NCBI RefSeq assembly: GCF_005049235.1
Contig: NZ_SUMD01000002.1
Span: forward strand, 496,001 to 560,000
DNA from: Rhodococcus oryzae
Lineage (GTDB): Bacteria; Actinomycetota; Actinomycetes; Mycobacteriales; Mycobacteriaceae
Direction of reading: 5' to 3'
Length of the DNA stretch: 64,000 nucleotides
The notes below the pieces were generated by a model. The model saw only the letters and a list, made by a program, of their open reading frames with translations. It searched no databases and had not been told where the DNA came from. The position numbers and the translations under genes were made by a program. Positions 26,615 to 35,159 of this stretch are shown here, piece after piece. Position 1 is the first letter of the stretch. The number at the start of each line of letters is the position of its first letter.

Positions 26615-27261
26615 TGGAGCCGCTGACGGTCATGGTGGTCGATGACCACCCCATGTGGCGGGACGGGGTGGCCCGCGACCTCGAGGCGGCCGGCTTCGCG
26701 GTGGTGGCCACCGCGGACGGTGTGACGGCGGCGCGCACGCGCGCCGCGGCGGTGCGGCCAGCCGTGGTCCTGATGGACATGCAGCTGCCCGACGGAAACG
26801 GGGCGCAGGCCACGGCAGCGGTACTGGCGGCCTCGCCGGACTCGACCGTGCTGGTGTTGTCGGCGTCGGCGGAGCGTGAGGACGTGCTCGAGGCGATCAA
26901 GGCCGGTGCCACCGGATATCTGGTCAAGAGCGCCTCGGCCGCCGAATTGGTGGACGCCGTGCGGGCCACCGCCGCGGGCCAGGCAGTGTTCACCCCTGGC
27001 CTGGCGGGGCTGGTGCTCGGCGAGTACCGGCGCATCGCATCCGGCCCCTCCGATGACCGCGCACCCGAGGTGCCCCGGCTCACCGAGCGCGAGACGGAGG
27101 TGTTGCGGTTGGTGGCAAAGGGCCTGAGCGCCAAGCAGATCGCCACCCGGCTCACGCTCAGTCACCGGACGGTCGAGAACCACGTCCAGGCCACGCTCCG
27201 CAAGCTCCAGCTCGCGAACCGCGTCGAGCTGACCCGGTACGCCATCGAACGCGGGCTGTAG
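26614..27261 (+). CDS. LuxR/NarL-type response regulator
   Basis: A 215-residue regulator: receiver domain from residue 1 to about 120 with VVDDH acidic pocket, phospho-acceptor Asp in VVLMDMQLPDG and the conserved Lys in GYLVKSAS; then a LuxR helix-turn-helix (LTERETEVLRLVAKGLSAKQIA and SHRTVENHV). It is the partner of the upstream kinase. GGAGAG precedes GTGATG; I take the ATG at 26614, which overlaps the kinase stop by 1 nt. The DUF1707 and DUF2339 genes downstream are possible targets by position only. Confidence 0.92.
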   Translation: MEPLTVMVVDDHPMWRDGVARDLEAAGFAVVATADGVTAARTRAAAVRPAVVLMDMQLPDGNGAQATAAVLAASPDSTVLVLSASAEREDVLEAIKAGATGYLVKSASAAELVDAVRATAAGQAVFTPGLAGLVLGEYRRIASGPSDDRAPEVPRLTERETEVLRLVAKGLSAKQIATRLTLSHRTVENHVQATLRKLQLANRVELTRYAIERGL

Positions 27262-27291
27262 AGCCGCTTCACGCCTGGCGGCGGAGCCGCA

Positions 27292-27304
27292 TATCCTGGC
27301 GACA
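27292..27304 (+). promoter_or_regulatory. Leaderless promoter of the DUF1707 gene
   Basis: TATCCT (27292-27297) lies 6 nt before the ATG, the usual spacing for a leaderless actinobacterial transcript. Confidence 0.5.
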
Positions 27305-27975
27305 TGGATGCGAGGAATCTGCGGGTATCCGATGCGGAACGCGAGCACGTCGGGCAGCTGCTCCAGCGTGCGGTCGGGCAGGGGATGCTCTCGCTCGGTG
27401 AGTTCACCGAGCGCATGGACACCACGCTCGCCGCGAAGACACGGGGCGAACTGAACGCGGTGCTCGTCGACCTGCCCGGGATACAGCTCGTGGGGGAGCA
27501 CGCGCCGCAGGCCGCGCCCTACCCCCAGCCCGCCCCGTACGCGCAGCCGCATCCCCAGCCTCAGCCGCACTTCGCCCCCGCCGAGCCGTACCGGGGAACG
27601 GTCGGGCACCCGGGCGGCGTGGTGCGCGGACGGATGTCGACGGTGAAACGCCAGGGACCGTGGCAGGTGTCCCCGACGCTGCACGTGGACAGCATGATGT
27701 CCGACGTCACCCTGGACTTCACGGAGGCGATCATGACCAGCCAGGTCGTGGAGATCGTCGTGTCGGACTACTTCAGCTCCATCTCGATCGTCGTCCCGCC
27801 GGAGGCCACCGTCGACCTCAATGCCGTCGAGACGGTCGCGGGCAGCGCCACCAACAAGGTCCGCACCGGCCCCCCGATCGGCCCGCTGCACGTCGTGGTG
27901 CGGGGGAAGGTGCGGTTCGGCTCGCTGACCGCCAAGCACCCGTTCGGCACCACCTGGAAGCGGATGCTCGGCTGA
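27304..27975 (+). CDS. DUF1707 domain protein
   Basis: A 223-residue soluble protein. The first 60 residues are a DUF1707 domain (LRVSDAEREHVGQLLQRAVGQGMLSLGEFTERM). A Pro/Gln/His-rich linker follows at about 66-105. The rest looks like a beta-rich cell-wall-active-regulator/LiaF-like domain (PTLHVDSMMSDVTLDF and SSISIVVPPEATVDLN). Proteins of this plan often sit next to two-component systems in actinobacteria, here the LuxR-type pair just upstream, so a role in envelope-stress sensing is possible. The ATG is leaderless. Confidence 0.78.
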   Translation: MDARNLRVSDAEREHVGQLLQRAVGQGMLSLGEFTERMDTTLAAKTRGELNAVLVDLPGIQLVGEHAPQAAPYPQPAPYAQPHPQPQPHFAPAEPYRGTVGHPGGVVRGRMSTVKRQGPWQVSPTLHVDSMMSDVTLDFTEAIMTSQVVEIVVSDYFSSISIVVPPEATVDLNAVETVAGSATNKVRTGPPIGPLHVVVRGKVRFGSLTAKHPFGTTWKRMLG

Positions 27976-28071
27976 CCCCGAGGGGGCCCGCGTGGATCTC
28001 GCGCAAAACCCCCATTCCGATTGGGTAGGACTACTCATGTGATCGACGGCCCGTGCGCCGATCGTTGACGC

Positions 28072-29988
28072 ATGGTCAATCTCGAAGGCAATTCTGTCGT
28101 GAGCCCCCAGATCGATCCGCAGTTGGTCGCGCGGCTGTCCGGTGAGTTCGACGCGCTCGGGCTGCACATGCGCGGCGTCGCTGCGGATCTGACGCGACTG
28201 CGGTCGCAGCTCGAGATCCCCTCGCCCCAGTCGGCGCCGCAGGCGCCCGTGCCGCCGCCGGTCCACGCGGCGCAGCCTCCGCAGCCTCCGCAGCCGCAGG
28301 TCCAGTGGCCGATGACACCGGCTCCGCCTGCGCCGCAGGCCGTTCCGCCGGTTTTCGCGCAACCCGCCCAGTGGCCGCCGGTTCGCCCGCCGGTCCCCCG
28401 GCGAGAGCCTCGCGAGCCGTGGTGGCAGCGCGACGGCATGGTCAGCCGGGTTCTCGCCGTCGCGGGCGCGGCGGTGACCCTGATCGGCGTGCTGATGCTG
28501 CTGGTGCTGGCCGCGCAGGCCGGGTTCTTCGGCCCGGTGGCCCGGGTGAGCGCCGGCGCCGTGTTCTCGGTGGCCCTGGTCGCGGCTGGCATCCGCGTGT
28601 TCGGGCTCCCAGGCGGACGGGTCGGTGGCCTCGCCCTGGTCGGCACCGGCGTCGCGGGTGGGTACCTGGACGTGGTCGCCGCGACCTCGTACTACGGCTG
28701 GCTGCCGCCCGTCGTCGGCCTCGCGGTCGCCTTCGGGATCGCTGCGGGCGGAATGACGCTGGCGACGCGCTGGCAGTCGCAACCGCTGGCCGCGCTCACC
28801 GTGGTCGCGGTGGCGGTGCTCGCCCCGGCCCTGGCGGACGGACTCACCGTCACCCTGCTCGTCTTCCTGGTTCTGCTCCAGGTCGCCGCGTTCCCGCCCC
28901 AGCTAGGCAGGGACTGGCCGTATCTGCATGCGGCACGGACGATTCCGGTGGTGCTCGCACTACTGATCGCGCTCGCCGATGCCACCGGGAACGGGGTCAC
29001 GCCGTGGTCCGGCGGGCACCGCCCGGTCGCGGTGGCGCTGCTGGCCCTTGCGGTGGTGGTCGCCGTGGTCGGTGTCGGATCGGCGCTGGTGCTGCTGCGT
29101 CGCAACACCTCTGACGTCACCGCGACGGTCATGCTCGCGCTGTCGACGTTGCCGCTGCTGTTCTCGGGCGGCGTCGCGGGTCGCTGGACGGAGGTGTTGC
29201 TGCAGTGCGGGCTCGCGGCCGGGCTGCTCACCGTGCTGGCGGTGGTGCGCCCGCTGCCCGGGCACACCCGGGTTGCGATGGCGGCGGTCGCGTCCCTGGC
29301 GGTGCTGCAGGCGAGCGCCGGTGCCACCCCGCGGGACGCACTCCCGGTGGTGCTGCTCGCGTTGGCGCTCGGACTGGTCGCGGTCGCCGGTCAGGCTCGT
29401 TCCCGGATCGCCTACTGCACCGGGATCGGGTTCGGGTCGATCGGCGCGCTGCTGTTCCTCGACGCCGCCCCGCCGGAGGCACTGGTGAACCAGGCCGACG
29501 CGGTCGGCTCGCTCGCCGTCATCGCGTCCGGCTCGATGCTGGCTGCTCTGGTGGTTCTCGTTGTCGGGCAGGCGCATTCGATGGGTCTGCTCGACGATCG
29601 GTGGGCCGATGTGGCCTGGGTCGCGGCCGGAATCGGCGCCCTCTACGCGGGTACCGCGGCAGTGGTGGCGACCGGTGTCGCGGCGCTGGGTGCCGACCGA
29701 GGCTTCATCGCCGGGCACTGCGCGGCCACCCTGATCGCGATGGTGCTCGCGACGGTGTCGCTGCGGTGGGGGCTCGCGCACCCGGAACGGGCGCATCTCG
29801 CGCTCGGCGCGGGCCTGACCCTGACCTTCGCGGCCCTTGCCAAGCTCTTCCTGTTCGACCTGGCGACGCTGGACGGGATGTTCCGCGTGCTCGCGTTCAT
29901 CGGGGTCGGGCTGTTGCTGCTGGCGGCGGGGACCCGGTACGCCCGGGCCTTCGCCGAGGGCGCACAGCGCGGTCGGGTGCAGACATAG
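28072..29988 (+). CDS. DUF2339 polytopic membrane protein
   Basis: A 638-residue protein with a soluble N-terminal 120 residues (short helical stretch, then a Pro/Gln-rich segment) and about 16 membrane helices covering the rest. This is the layout of the DUF2339 family, whose function is unknown. The C-terminal region LTLTFAALAKLFLFDLATLDGMFRVLAFIGVG is characteristic. The ATG at 28072 has no clear ribosome-binding site; GTG 28099 is in frame with AAGG upstream. It is convergent with mmpL3; a hairpin separates them. Confidence 0.78.
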   Translation: MVNLEGNSVVSPQIDPQLVARLSGEFDALGLHMRGVAADLTRLRSQLEIPSPQSAPQAPVPPPVHAAQPPQPPQPQVQWPMTPAPPAPQAVPPVFAQPAQWPPVRPPVPRREPREPWWQRDGMVSRVLAVAGAAVTLIGVLMLLVLAAQAGFFGPVARVSAGAVFSVALVAAGIRVFGLPGGRVGGLALVGTGVAGGYLDVVAATSYYGWLPPVVGLAVAFGIAAGGMTLATRWQSQPLAALTVVAVAVLAPALADGLTVTLLVFLVLLQVAAFPPQLGRDWPYLHAARTIPVVLALLIALADATGNGVTPWSGGHRPVAVALLALAVVVAVVGVGSALVLLRRNTSDVTATVMLALSTLPLLFSGGVAGRWTEVLLQCGLAAGLLTVLAVVRPLPGHTRVAMAAVASLAVLQASAGATPRDALPVVLLALALGLVAVAGQARSRIAYCTGIGFGSIGALLFLDAAPPEALVNQADAVGSLAVIASGSMLAALVVLVVGQAHSMGLLDDRWADVAWVAAGIGALYAGTAAVVATGVAALGADRGFIAGHCAATLIAMVLATVSLRWGLAHPERAHLALGAGLTLTFAALAKLFLFDLATLDGMFRVLAFIGVGLLLLAAGTRYARAFAEGAQRGRVQT

Positions 29989-30002
29989 CCACCCGGCCTG
30001 CG

Positions 30003-30041
30003 GCTGCTCGCCCTCAGTCCTCCTGGTGGCGGGCGAGCAGC
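30003..30041. terminator. Hairpin overlapping the mmpL3 stop codon
   Basis: GCTGCTCGCCC (30003-30013) and GGGCGAGCAGC (30031-30041) form a perfect 11-bp stem. Its loop contains the mmpL3 stop codon and the downstream arm lies in mmpL3's last codons. It sits between convergent genes and could stop transcription from both sides. Confidence 0.6.
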
Positions 30042-32647
30042 TCGCTGACGCTCACCGTCGGCGAGCCGGCCGAGTGCCGGTGCCTGCCCTGATCCTCGCC
30101 CGCGTCCGCGGACTGATCCGAGCCGTTGGTCTGCATCGGAGCCGTCATCGGGGGAGCCGCCTGAGGCGGCCGCGGCACCTTCAGCTCGGCCAACCAGCTC
30201 TCGATCGGACGGGAGTCCCGCTCCGTCTGCGCCGGGGCGGGTGCAACCCTGCTCGACGGTGGCGGGGCGGGTGCCCGACGCGGGGCCTGCTCCGGTGCGA
30301 CGACGGGCGGGTGTGCCCGGGGGATCGGCTCGGTCAGCGGTTCCGACAGCGGCGCCTCGTGCTCGGCGATCGCGGTGGGAGCCGCGGTGCGCGCGGGCAG
30401 GACCTGCTCGACCGCGGCCCTGGTGAGCGGGACGGGATTCGCGGGCCGCGGCTCGACCGGGACGGGCATCGGGGGCGTCACGATCACCGGGACGTCGGAC
30501 GGCATCCGCTCGTCCTCGAGGACCGGCTCGCCCAGGCCCAGCTTCTCCTGGATCCGCTTCATCCAGGCGGGCGCCCACCAGCAGTCGTCGCCGAGCAGCT
30601 TCATGGTCGCGGGCACCAGGAACATCCGGATCAGGGTGGCGTCGATGACGAGCGCGGCGATCATGCCGTAGGCGATGTACTTCATCATCACCAGCTCGGA
30701 GAACGCGAACGCGCCGGTGACGACGATGAGGATCAGCGCGGCCGCGGAGATGATGCGGCCGGTGTGCGCGGTGCCGACCCGAACCGACTCGGTGGTGCTG
30801 GCGCCCTGCGCCCTGGCCTCCACCATCCGCGAGAGCAGGAACACCTCGTAGTCGGTGGACAGGCCGTAGATGATCGCCATGATCAGCACCAGGACCGGCG
30901 ACATGATCGGTCCAGGCGTGAAGTTGAGCAGTCCGGCTCCGTTTCCGTCGATGAAGATCCAGGTCAGGATGCCGAGGGTGGCGCCGAGGCCCAGCGCGGT
31001 CATCAGCACCGCCTTGATCGGCAGTACCAGCGATCCGAACGCCAGGAACATCAGCAGGGTGGTCAGCAGCACCACCATGGTGATCATCAGCGGCAGGTTG
31101 TCCAGCAGCGCGGCGATCGAGTCCTGCTCGATCGCGGGGGTGCCGCCAACCAGCATGGTCACCCCGTCGGGCACGTCCATGGCCCGGAGGTAGTCGATCG
31201 TCGCCTCGGAGTCGTTGCGGTCGACCAGGCCGGCCTTGAAGACCGTCACCCCGTCCTTGGTCGGGTTGTTGATCGTGAACTTCTCGACAAGACCGGGCGC
31301 CCCGTTGGCCTCCTTGACGATCTGGGTGATCTGCGCGCCCTGAGCGCCGTCGAGCACCAGCTTGACCGGCTCGGACCGGGAGTTGGGGAACAGCTCGTTG
31401 AACTCGCCCTGCGCGACGCGGGTCGGGTTGTCCGGGGGCAGGTAGGTCTCGTTGATGCCGCCGAACTTGATGTTCGAGATCGGGATGGTGAGCAGCAGCA
31501 GGCCGATCACGATCGGGATGGTCACCTTGAGCGGGTGCTTCATCACCCACTGGGTCAGCCGGCCCCAGACGCTGTTCTCGATCTCGTCGGTGGTCTTGGT
31601 CTTGCGCATGAACTTCAGTCCGAGCGCGTCCACCCGGCGCCCGAGAATGGCGAGGATCGCGGGCAGCACCGTCACCGAGATCACCGCGGCCAGGATGACG
31701 GCCGCGATGGCGCCGTAGGCGACCGACTTGAGGAAGCCCTGCGGGAAGATCAGCAGGCCGCCGAGGCTGGCGACGATCATCGTCGCCGAGAAGATCACGG
31801 TGCGCCCGGCGGTCATCACAGTTCGCCGCACGGCGTCGCCGGTGCTGTAGCCCTCGGCGATCTCCTCGCGGAAGCGGCTGACCATGAACAGGCCGTAGTC
31901 GATCGCCAGGCCGAGGCCGATCAGCGAGACCACCGGCACAACGAAGGCGTTGACCTCGGTGAAATGGGTGATCAGTTTGACCACGCCGTTGGCAGCGATG
32001 ATGGTCAGGCCGCCGACGATCAGTGGCAGCGCCGCGGCGACGACGCCGCCGAAGATGAAGAACAGCAGCACGCCGACCGCAGGGATCGCCAGGATCTCCA
32101 TCCGGTGCACGTCGTTGGCCATGGTGTCGTTGAGGGTGCCGGTGACGGGCTGCAGTCCGGTGAGCTGGACGTCGACCCCGTCGATGTAGAACTCGTCGCG
32201 GACCTTCTTGAAGTTCGCGGCGACCTCGGTGTCGTTGTCGCCCTTGATGGCGACGCTGGCGAACGCGTGTTCCTTCGAGGCATCGGCCATCAGGGCGATC
32301 TTGGTCGACCAGTAGCTGGCGTTGATCTTGAGGATCTCGTCCGGGTTGTTCGCCGCCAGCTCGTCCAGGCTCTTGGTGATCTTCGCGCCGAACGCCGGGT
32401 CGTCGACCGTTTTGCCCTCGGGCGCGGTGTAGACAGGGATCACGTCGGCGACGGTGTCGCGTCCGAAGGTGCCGTCGGCCAGCTTGGCCGCCGCCACCGA
32501 TTCGGAACCGGGGTCGTCCCAGCCGCTCTGGCTGAGGTTGTTCTCCAACCCGAGGCCGTACGCGCCGAGGGCGAGCATCAGCCCGACCATCGCTCCGATC
32601 ACGGCGAATCGGAGGCGGTAGACGAGTCGGCCCCAGGTGGCGAACAC
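30014..32647 (-). CDS. mmpL3: Trehalose monomycolate transporter MmpL3
   Basis: An 877-residue RND/MMPL transporter: an N-terminal helix, a large periplasmic loop, five helices with LGLAIDYGLFMVSRFREEIAEG, a second loop, and five more helices with IYGLSTDYEVFLLSRMVEA. The Asp-Tyr pairs in both halves match the proton-relay positions of MmpL3. The Pro-rich cytoplasmic tail (about 730-877) is low complexity. The family member moves trehalose monomycolate across the membrane for the mycomembrane. It starts with GTG, AAGGAG upstream, overlapping the NYN gene stop by 1 nt. The gene order matches Rv0206c-Rv0208c as I recall it. Confidence 0.93.
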   Translation of the reverse strand: MFATWGRLVYRLRFAVIGAMVGLMLALGAYGLGLENNLSQSGWDDPGSESVAAAKLADGTFGRDTVADVIPVYTAPEGKTVDDPAFGAKITKSLDELAANNPDEILKINASYWSTKIALMADASKEHAFASVAIKGDNDTEVAANFKKVRDEFYIDGVDVQLTGLQPVTGTLNDTMANDVHRMEILAIPAVGVLLFFIFGGVVAAALPLIVGGLTIIAANGVVKLITHFTEVNAFVVPVVSLIGLGLAIDYGLFMVSRFREEIAEGYSTGDAVRRTVMTAGRTVIFSATMIVASLGGLLIFPQGFLKSVAYGAIAAVILAAVISVTVLPAILAILGRRVDALGLKFMRKTKTTDEIENSVWGRLTQWVMKHPLKVTIPIVIGLLLLTIPISNIKFGGINETYLPPDNPTRVAQGEFNELFPNSRSEPVKLVLDGAQGAQITQIVKEANGAPGLVEKFTINNPTKDGVTVFKAGLVDRNDSEATIDYLRAMDVPDGVTMLVGGTPAIEQDSIAALLDNLPLMITMVVLLTTLLMFLAFGSLVLPIKAVLMTALGLGATLGILTWIFIDGNGAGLLNFTPGPIMSPVLVLIMAIIYGLSTDYEVFLLSRMVEARAQGASTTESVRVGTAHTGRIISAAALILIVVTGAFAFSELVMMKYIAYGMIAALVIDATLIRMFLVPATMKLLGDDCWWAPAWMKRIQEKLGLGEPVLEDERMPSDVPVIVTPPMPVPVEPRPANPVPLTRAAVEQVLPARTAAPTAIAEHEAPLSEPLTEPIPRAHPPVVAPEQAPRRAPAPPPSSRVAPAPAQTERDSRPIESWLAELKVPRPPQAAPPMTAPMQTNGSDQSADAGEDQGRHRHSAGSPTVSVSELLARHQED

Positions 32648-33366
32648 TATTGAACTCCTTGACGCCCGATGAGCAGGGCCGACAGCGGTCTGAACGGCTG
32701 CAACCAGGCACCCTCGTCCGGCAGGGACTCCAGGCTCACCCGCGGCAGCGGCTCGCGGAACACCCCGGGGATGTCCTCGAGGTCTACGAACTCGAGGATC
32801 TCCGAGGCGACCGCCCAGCTCGCGTGTTCGCGGAAGCCGAGAATCTGCACCGGAACACCGGTTGCAGCGATGTCCTCCAACGGTTCGCGAAAGGCCTGAC
32901 CGTCGGCGGAGGCGACCATGATCCCGGCCAGCCCGCCGTCCCGAGCGCGAAGGGCGATGTGGTCGAGCATGTCGGCGTCGACATCGCTGTCCTCATCGAT
33001 CTTCGGCTTGGCGAACACCGCGAAACCCACATTACGCAAGGCCTCGACCCACGGGCGGACTACATCGGCGCTGCCCGAGGCGATGTTCGTGAACACCGTT
33101 GCCTCCGGTTCGAGGCGCACCGCGCTGGTGCCGGACAGCTCGGCGGTCCGGCCGAGGAGCCAGCGTCCGAGGGCGTCGAATCGTGGCCGGTAGGCGGCGG
33201 TGGGGCGGCCACCGAGGATGGCGCCGAGGCCCATGTCCAGGTTCGGCGCGTCCCACACCAGCAGCACCCGCTTCTGGTGCCGCACCTCACGAGGCTCGTC
33301 CGCCAGTGAGTTTGCTCCCACGGCGTCGGTCGGTGTCGTGTCCGGTAACCGCTCGCTCACACTCAT
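32647..33366 (-). CDS. NYN-domain protein upstream of mmpL3
   Basis: A 239-residue protein with a PIN-like NYN fold: RVLLVWDAPNLDMGLGAIL near residues 33-51 gives the first Asp and Asn, and later acidic residues occur in KIDEDSDVDADMLDHI and VASADGQAF. NYN domains are usually metal-dependent ribonucleases. The position corresponds to Rv0207c. It shares 4 nt with trmB (ATGA) and 1 nt with mmpL3, so the three are translated together. A functional link with MmpL3 is suggested by context only. Confidence 0.82.
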   Translation of the reverse strand: MSVSERLPDTTPTDAVGANSLADEPREVRHQKRVLLVWDAPNLDMGLGAILGGRPTAAYRPRFDALGRWLLGRTAELSGTSAVRLEPEATVFTNIASGSADVVRPWVEALRNVGFAVFAKPKIDEDSDVDADMLDHIALRARDGGLAGIMVASADGQAFREPLEDIAATGVPVQILGFREHASWAVASEILEFVDLEDIPGVFREPLPRVSLESLPDEGAWLQPFRPLSALLIGRQGVQ

Positions 33367-34124
33367 GCTCGAACCTTTCCCCAGATCAGCTCTGTGATGG
33401 GTCGGCCCACCTGCTGCGCCTTGTTCTCGAATTTGGTGACCGGACGTTCGTGGGTCATCGGCGAATCGGCCGGGCCCTGCGCGAGATCATCCCAGTCGAG
33501 CGGCGTCAGCAGCGGTTCGGCATTGCCTGCTTCGGCGATCCACTCGGCGTACTCGGCGTGATCGGTCGCGACGTGCAGCACGCCGCCAGGCATCAGCCGC
33601 TCCGCGATCAGCTTGAACGTCGGCCCCTGCAGCAGCCTGCGCTTGTGGTGGCGGGCCTTGGGCCAGGGGTCAGGGAAGAACACCCGGACGCCGGTCAGTG
33701 ATTCCGGTCCGAGCATGTTCTCGAGCACGTCGACGGCGTCGCCCCGCAGCACCCGGATGTTGGGGATCGAGTCCCGCTCGATCGCCTGCAGCAACTGGGC
33801 GAGACCGGGCCGGTACACCTCGATCGCGATCAGGTTCGCGTGCGGCTCGGCCTTGGCCATCGCCGCGGTCGCAGTGCCGGTGCCGCTGCCGATCTCCACG
33901 ATGGTCGGGGCCTCGCGGCCGAACCACCCGGCGACGTCCAGCGGAGCGTCGGAGACATCGGCGCCGATCGTGGGCCACAGCCGGTCCCAGGTCTGCTGCT
34001 GAGGGTCGGTCAGGGCGCCGCGGCGCGAGCGGAAACTGGTCACCCGGGGGTACAGGCGGGAACCCTGTTCGGTGGCCCCTGCCACCCGGGATTTCGCGTC
34101 ATTCACCCGACCATTGTCACGCAT
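33363..34124 (-). CDS. trmB: tRNA (guanine-N7)-methyltransferase
   Basis: A 253-residue SAM-dependent enzyme that methylates G46 of tRNA. The SAM motif is VEIGSGTGTATAAMA and the family hallmark FFPDPWPKARHHKRRL is present, with RGDAVDVLE before it. The C-terminus FENKAQQVGRPITELIW is typical. The start is uncertain: ATG 34124, GTG 34106 and a farther start at 34217 are all open; the first gives the usual size. It is the first gene of the trmB-NYN-mmpL3 operon and divergent from the GTPase-like pair. Confidence 0.92.
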   Translation of the reverse strand: MRDNGRVNDAKSRVAGATEQGSRLYPRVTSFRSRRGALTDPQQQTWDRLWPTIGADVSDAPLDVAGWFGREAPTIVEIGSGTGTATAAMAKAEPHANLIAIEVYRPGLAQLLQAIERDSIPNIRVLRGDAVDVLENMLGPESLTGVRVFFPDPWPKARHHKRRLLQGPTFKLIAERLMPGGVLHVATDHAEYAEWIAEAGNAEPLLTPLDWDDLAQGPADSPMTHERPVTKFENKAQQVGRPITELIWGKVRA

Positions 34125-34364
34125 GATGGAGGGTTGTGGCAGGTGGGTCTGAAGTGAAAGTTGAGACTTTCCCGGGCGGGTGCCGTCGTGCGGGTGTCCG
34201 GAAGCGGGTCGCGCCACCGCGGCCGCCGCCCGTGGACAGGTCGCGACCTGCCGTTTCGGTGATGGGATCGACGAATTCCGGGCCTCGTGGTGCGTCGCGC
34301 CGCAGAGGCTGCGATCATTCGGTGCGCGCCGGGGGGCGCGTTCTTTTCTTTGGGGGGTGACGCG

Positions 34365-35159
34365 ATGGCGTCGATGAAATTCGATGCGACGGTCGATGGG
34401 TTACGACGATCGGCGACGGAGGCGGATCCGGCGGCCGGGGCTCTGGTGAGCCGGGCTGTGCGGCGGTATCGCGCTCCGGTGCGGATACAGGTGACCGGGC
34501 GCGCGGGGGTCGGTCGGTCCGCGGTCATCGCGGCGCTCGGTCCGGTGCAGGGGGCCGAGGTCGCGGAGACCCCCGCTTGGGACGTGCCGGGCGCCGAGGA
34601 CCCGGCATTGACCGCGGAGCTGATCCTGCTCGTGGTGTGCGACCCGCCGCGTCGCGCCGACGTGGCCGCGGCGGGCATCGCGGGGGATCGGGGGCTGGCC
34701 GTCCTGAACAAGGCGGACACGCTGGCCGACTCCGCTGTCGCCGCCGAGCGCGCCGCGGCGGTCCTCGGTGTGCCCTGTCTGCCCGTGGACAGTCGGTCGC
34801 AGTTCGGCGTGGCCGATCTGCGGATCGCGGTCACCGAGCGGCTCGGGGCCTGCCTGGCCGCCAGGGCAGCGGGGCTGTCGGCGGAGCTGCGGGCGCTGAT
34901 CGGGACCGCGAGCGTCCGCGACGCGGTGGAGGACTACCTGGCGTGCGACGAGGCGCTGACGGTCGCGGTCGCGGCGATCCTCCCGCAAGAGGGGGAGATG
35001 CAGGCGGAGCCGCCGCCGGACGATCCGGCTCTCGCGCTGCGTCGGGCCCGGACGTGGCGCGGCCGGATGAACGGCGGCTTCGACGCGCGCAGCACCAGGG
35101 CGGCCCTGACGCTGCACCGGAGTGCGGTTCGGCAGTGGGCCCGCGGGGAGGTCCGGTGA
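34365..35159 (+). CDS. GTPase-like protein A, possibly dynamin-related (Rv0209 position)
   Basis: A 264-residue P-loop protein. The G1 loop reads GRAGVGRS at 45-52, so the usual Walker A lysine is Arg51. The G4 motif NKAD is intact at 115-118 and VDSR follows in the G5 region. A helical tail from about 160 to 264 has no membrane segment. The pairing with protein B by GTGA overlap recalls tandem bacterial dynamins, but this is inference. GGGGGTGA precedes the ATG. In M. tuberculosis the genes here, Rv0209/Rv0210, are unnamed conserved proteins as I recall. Confidence 0.6.
   Translation: MASMKFDATVDGLRRSATEADPAAGALVSRAVRRYRAPVRIQVTGRAGVGRSAVIAALGPVQGAEVAETPAWDVPGAEDPALTAELILLVVCDPPRRADVAAAGIAGDRGLAVLNKADTLADSAVAAERAAAVLGVPCLPVDSRSQFGVADLRIAVTERLGACLAARAAGLSAELRALIGTASVRDAVEDYLACDEALTVAVAAILPQEGEMQAEPPPDDPALALRRARTWRGRMNGGFDARSTRAALTLHRSAVRQWARGEVR

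Noticed and set aside
26374-28782. Long minus-strand open frame opposite the kinase, regulator and DUF1707 genes
   Set aside because: It is antisense to three well-supported genes and contains no recognisable domain.
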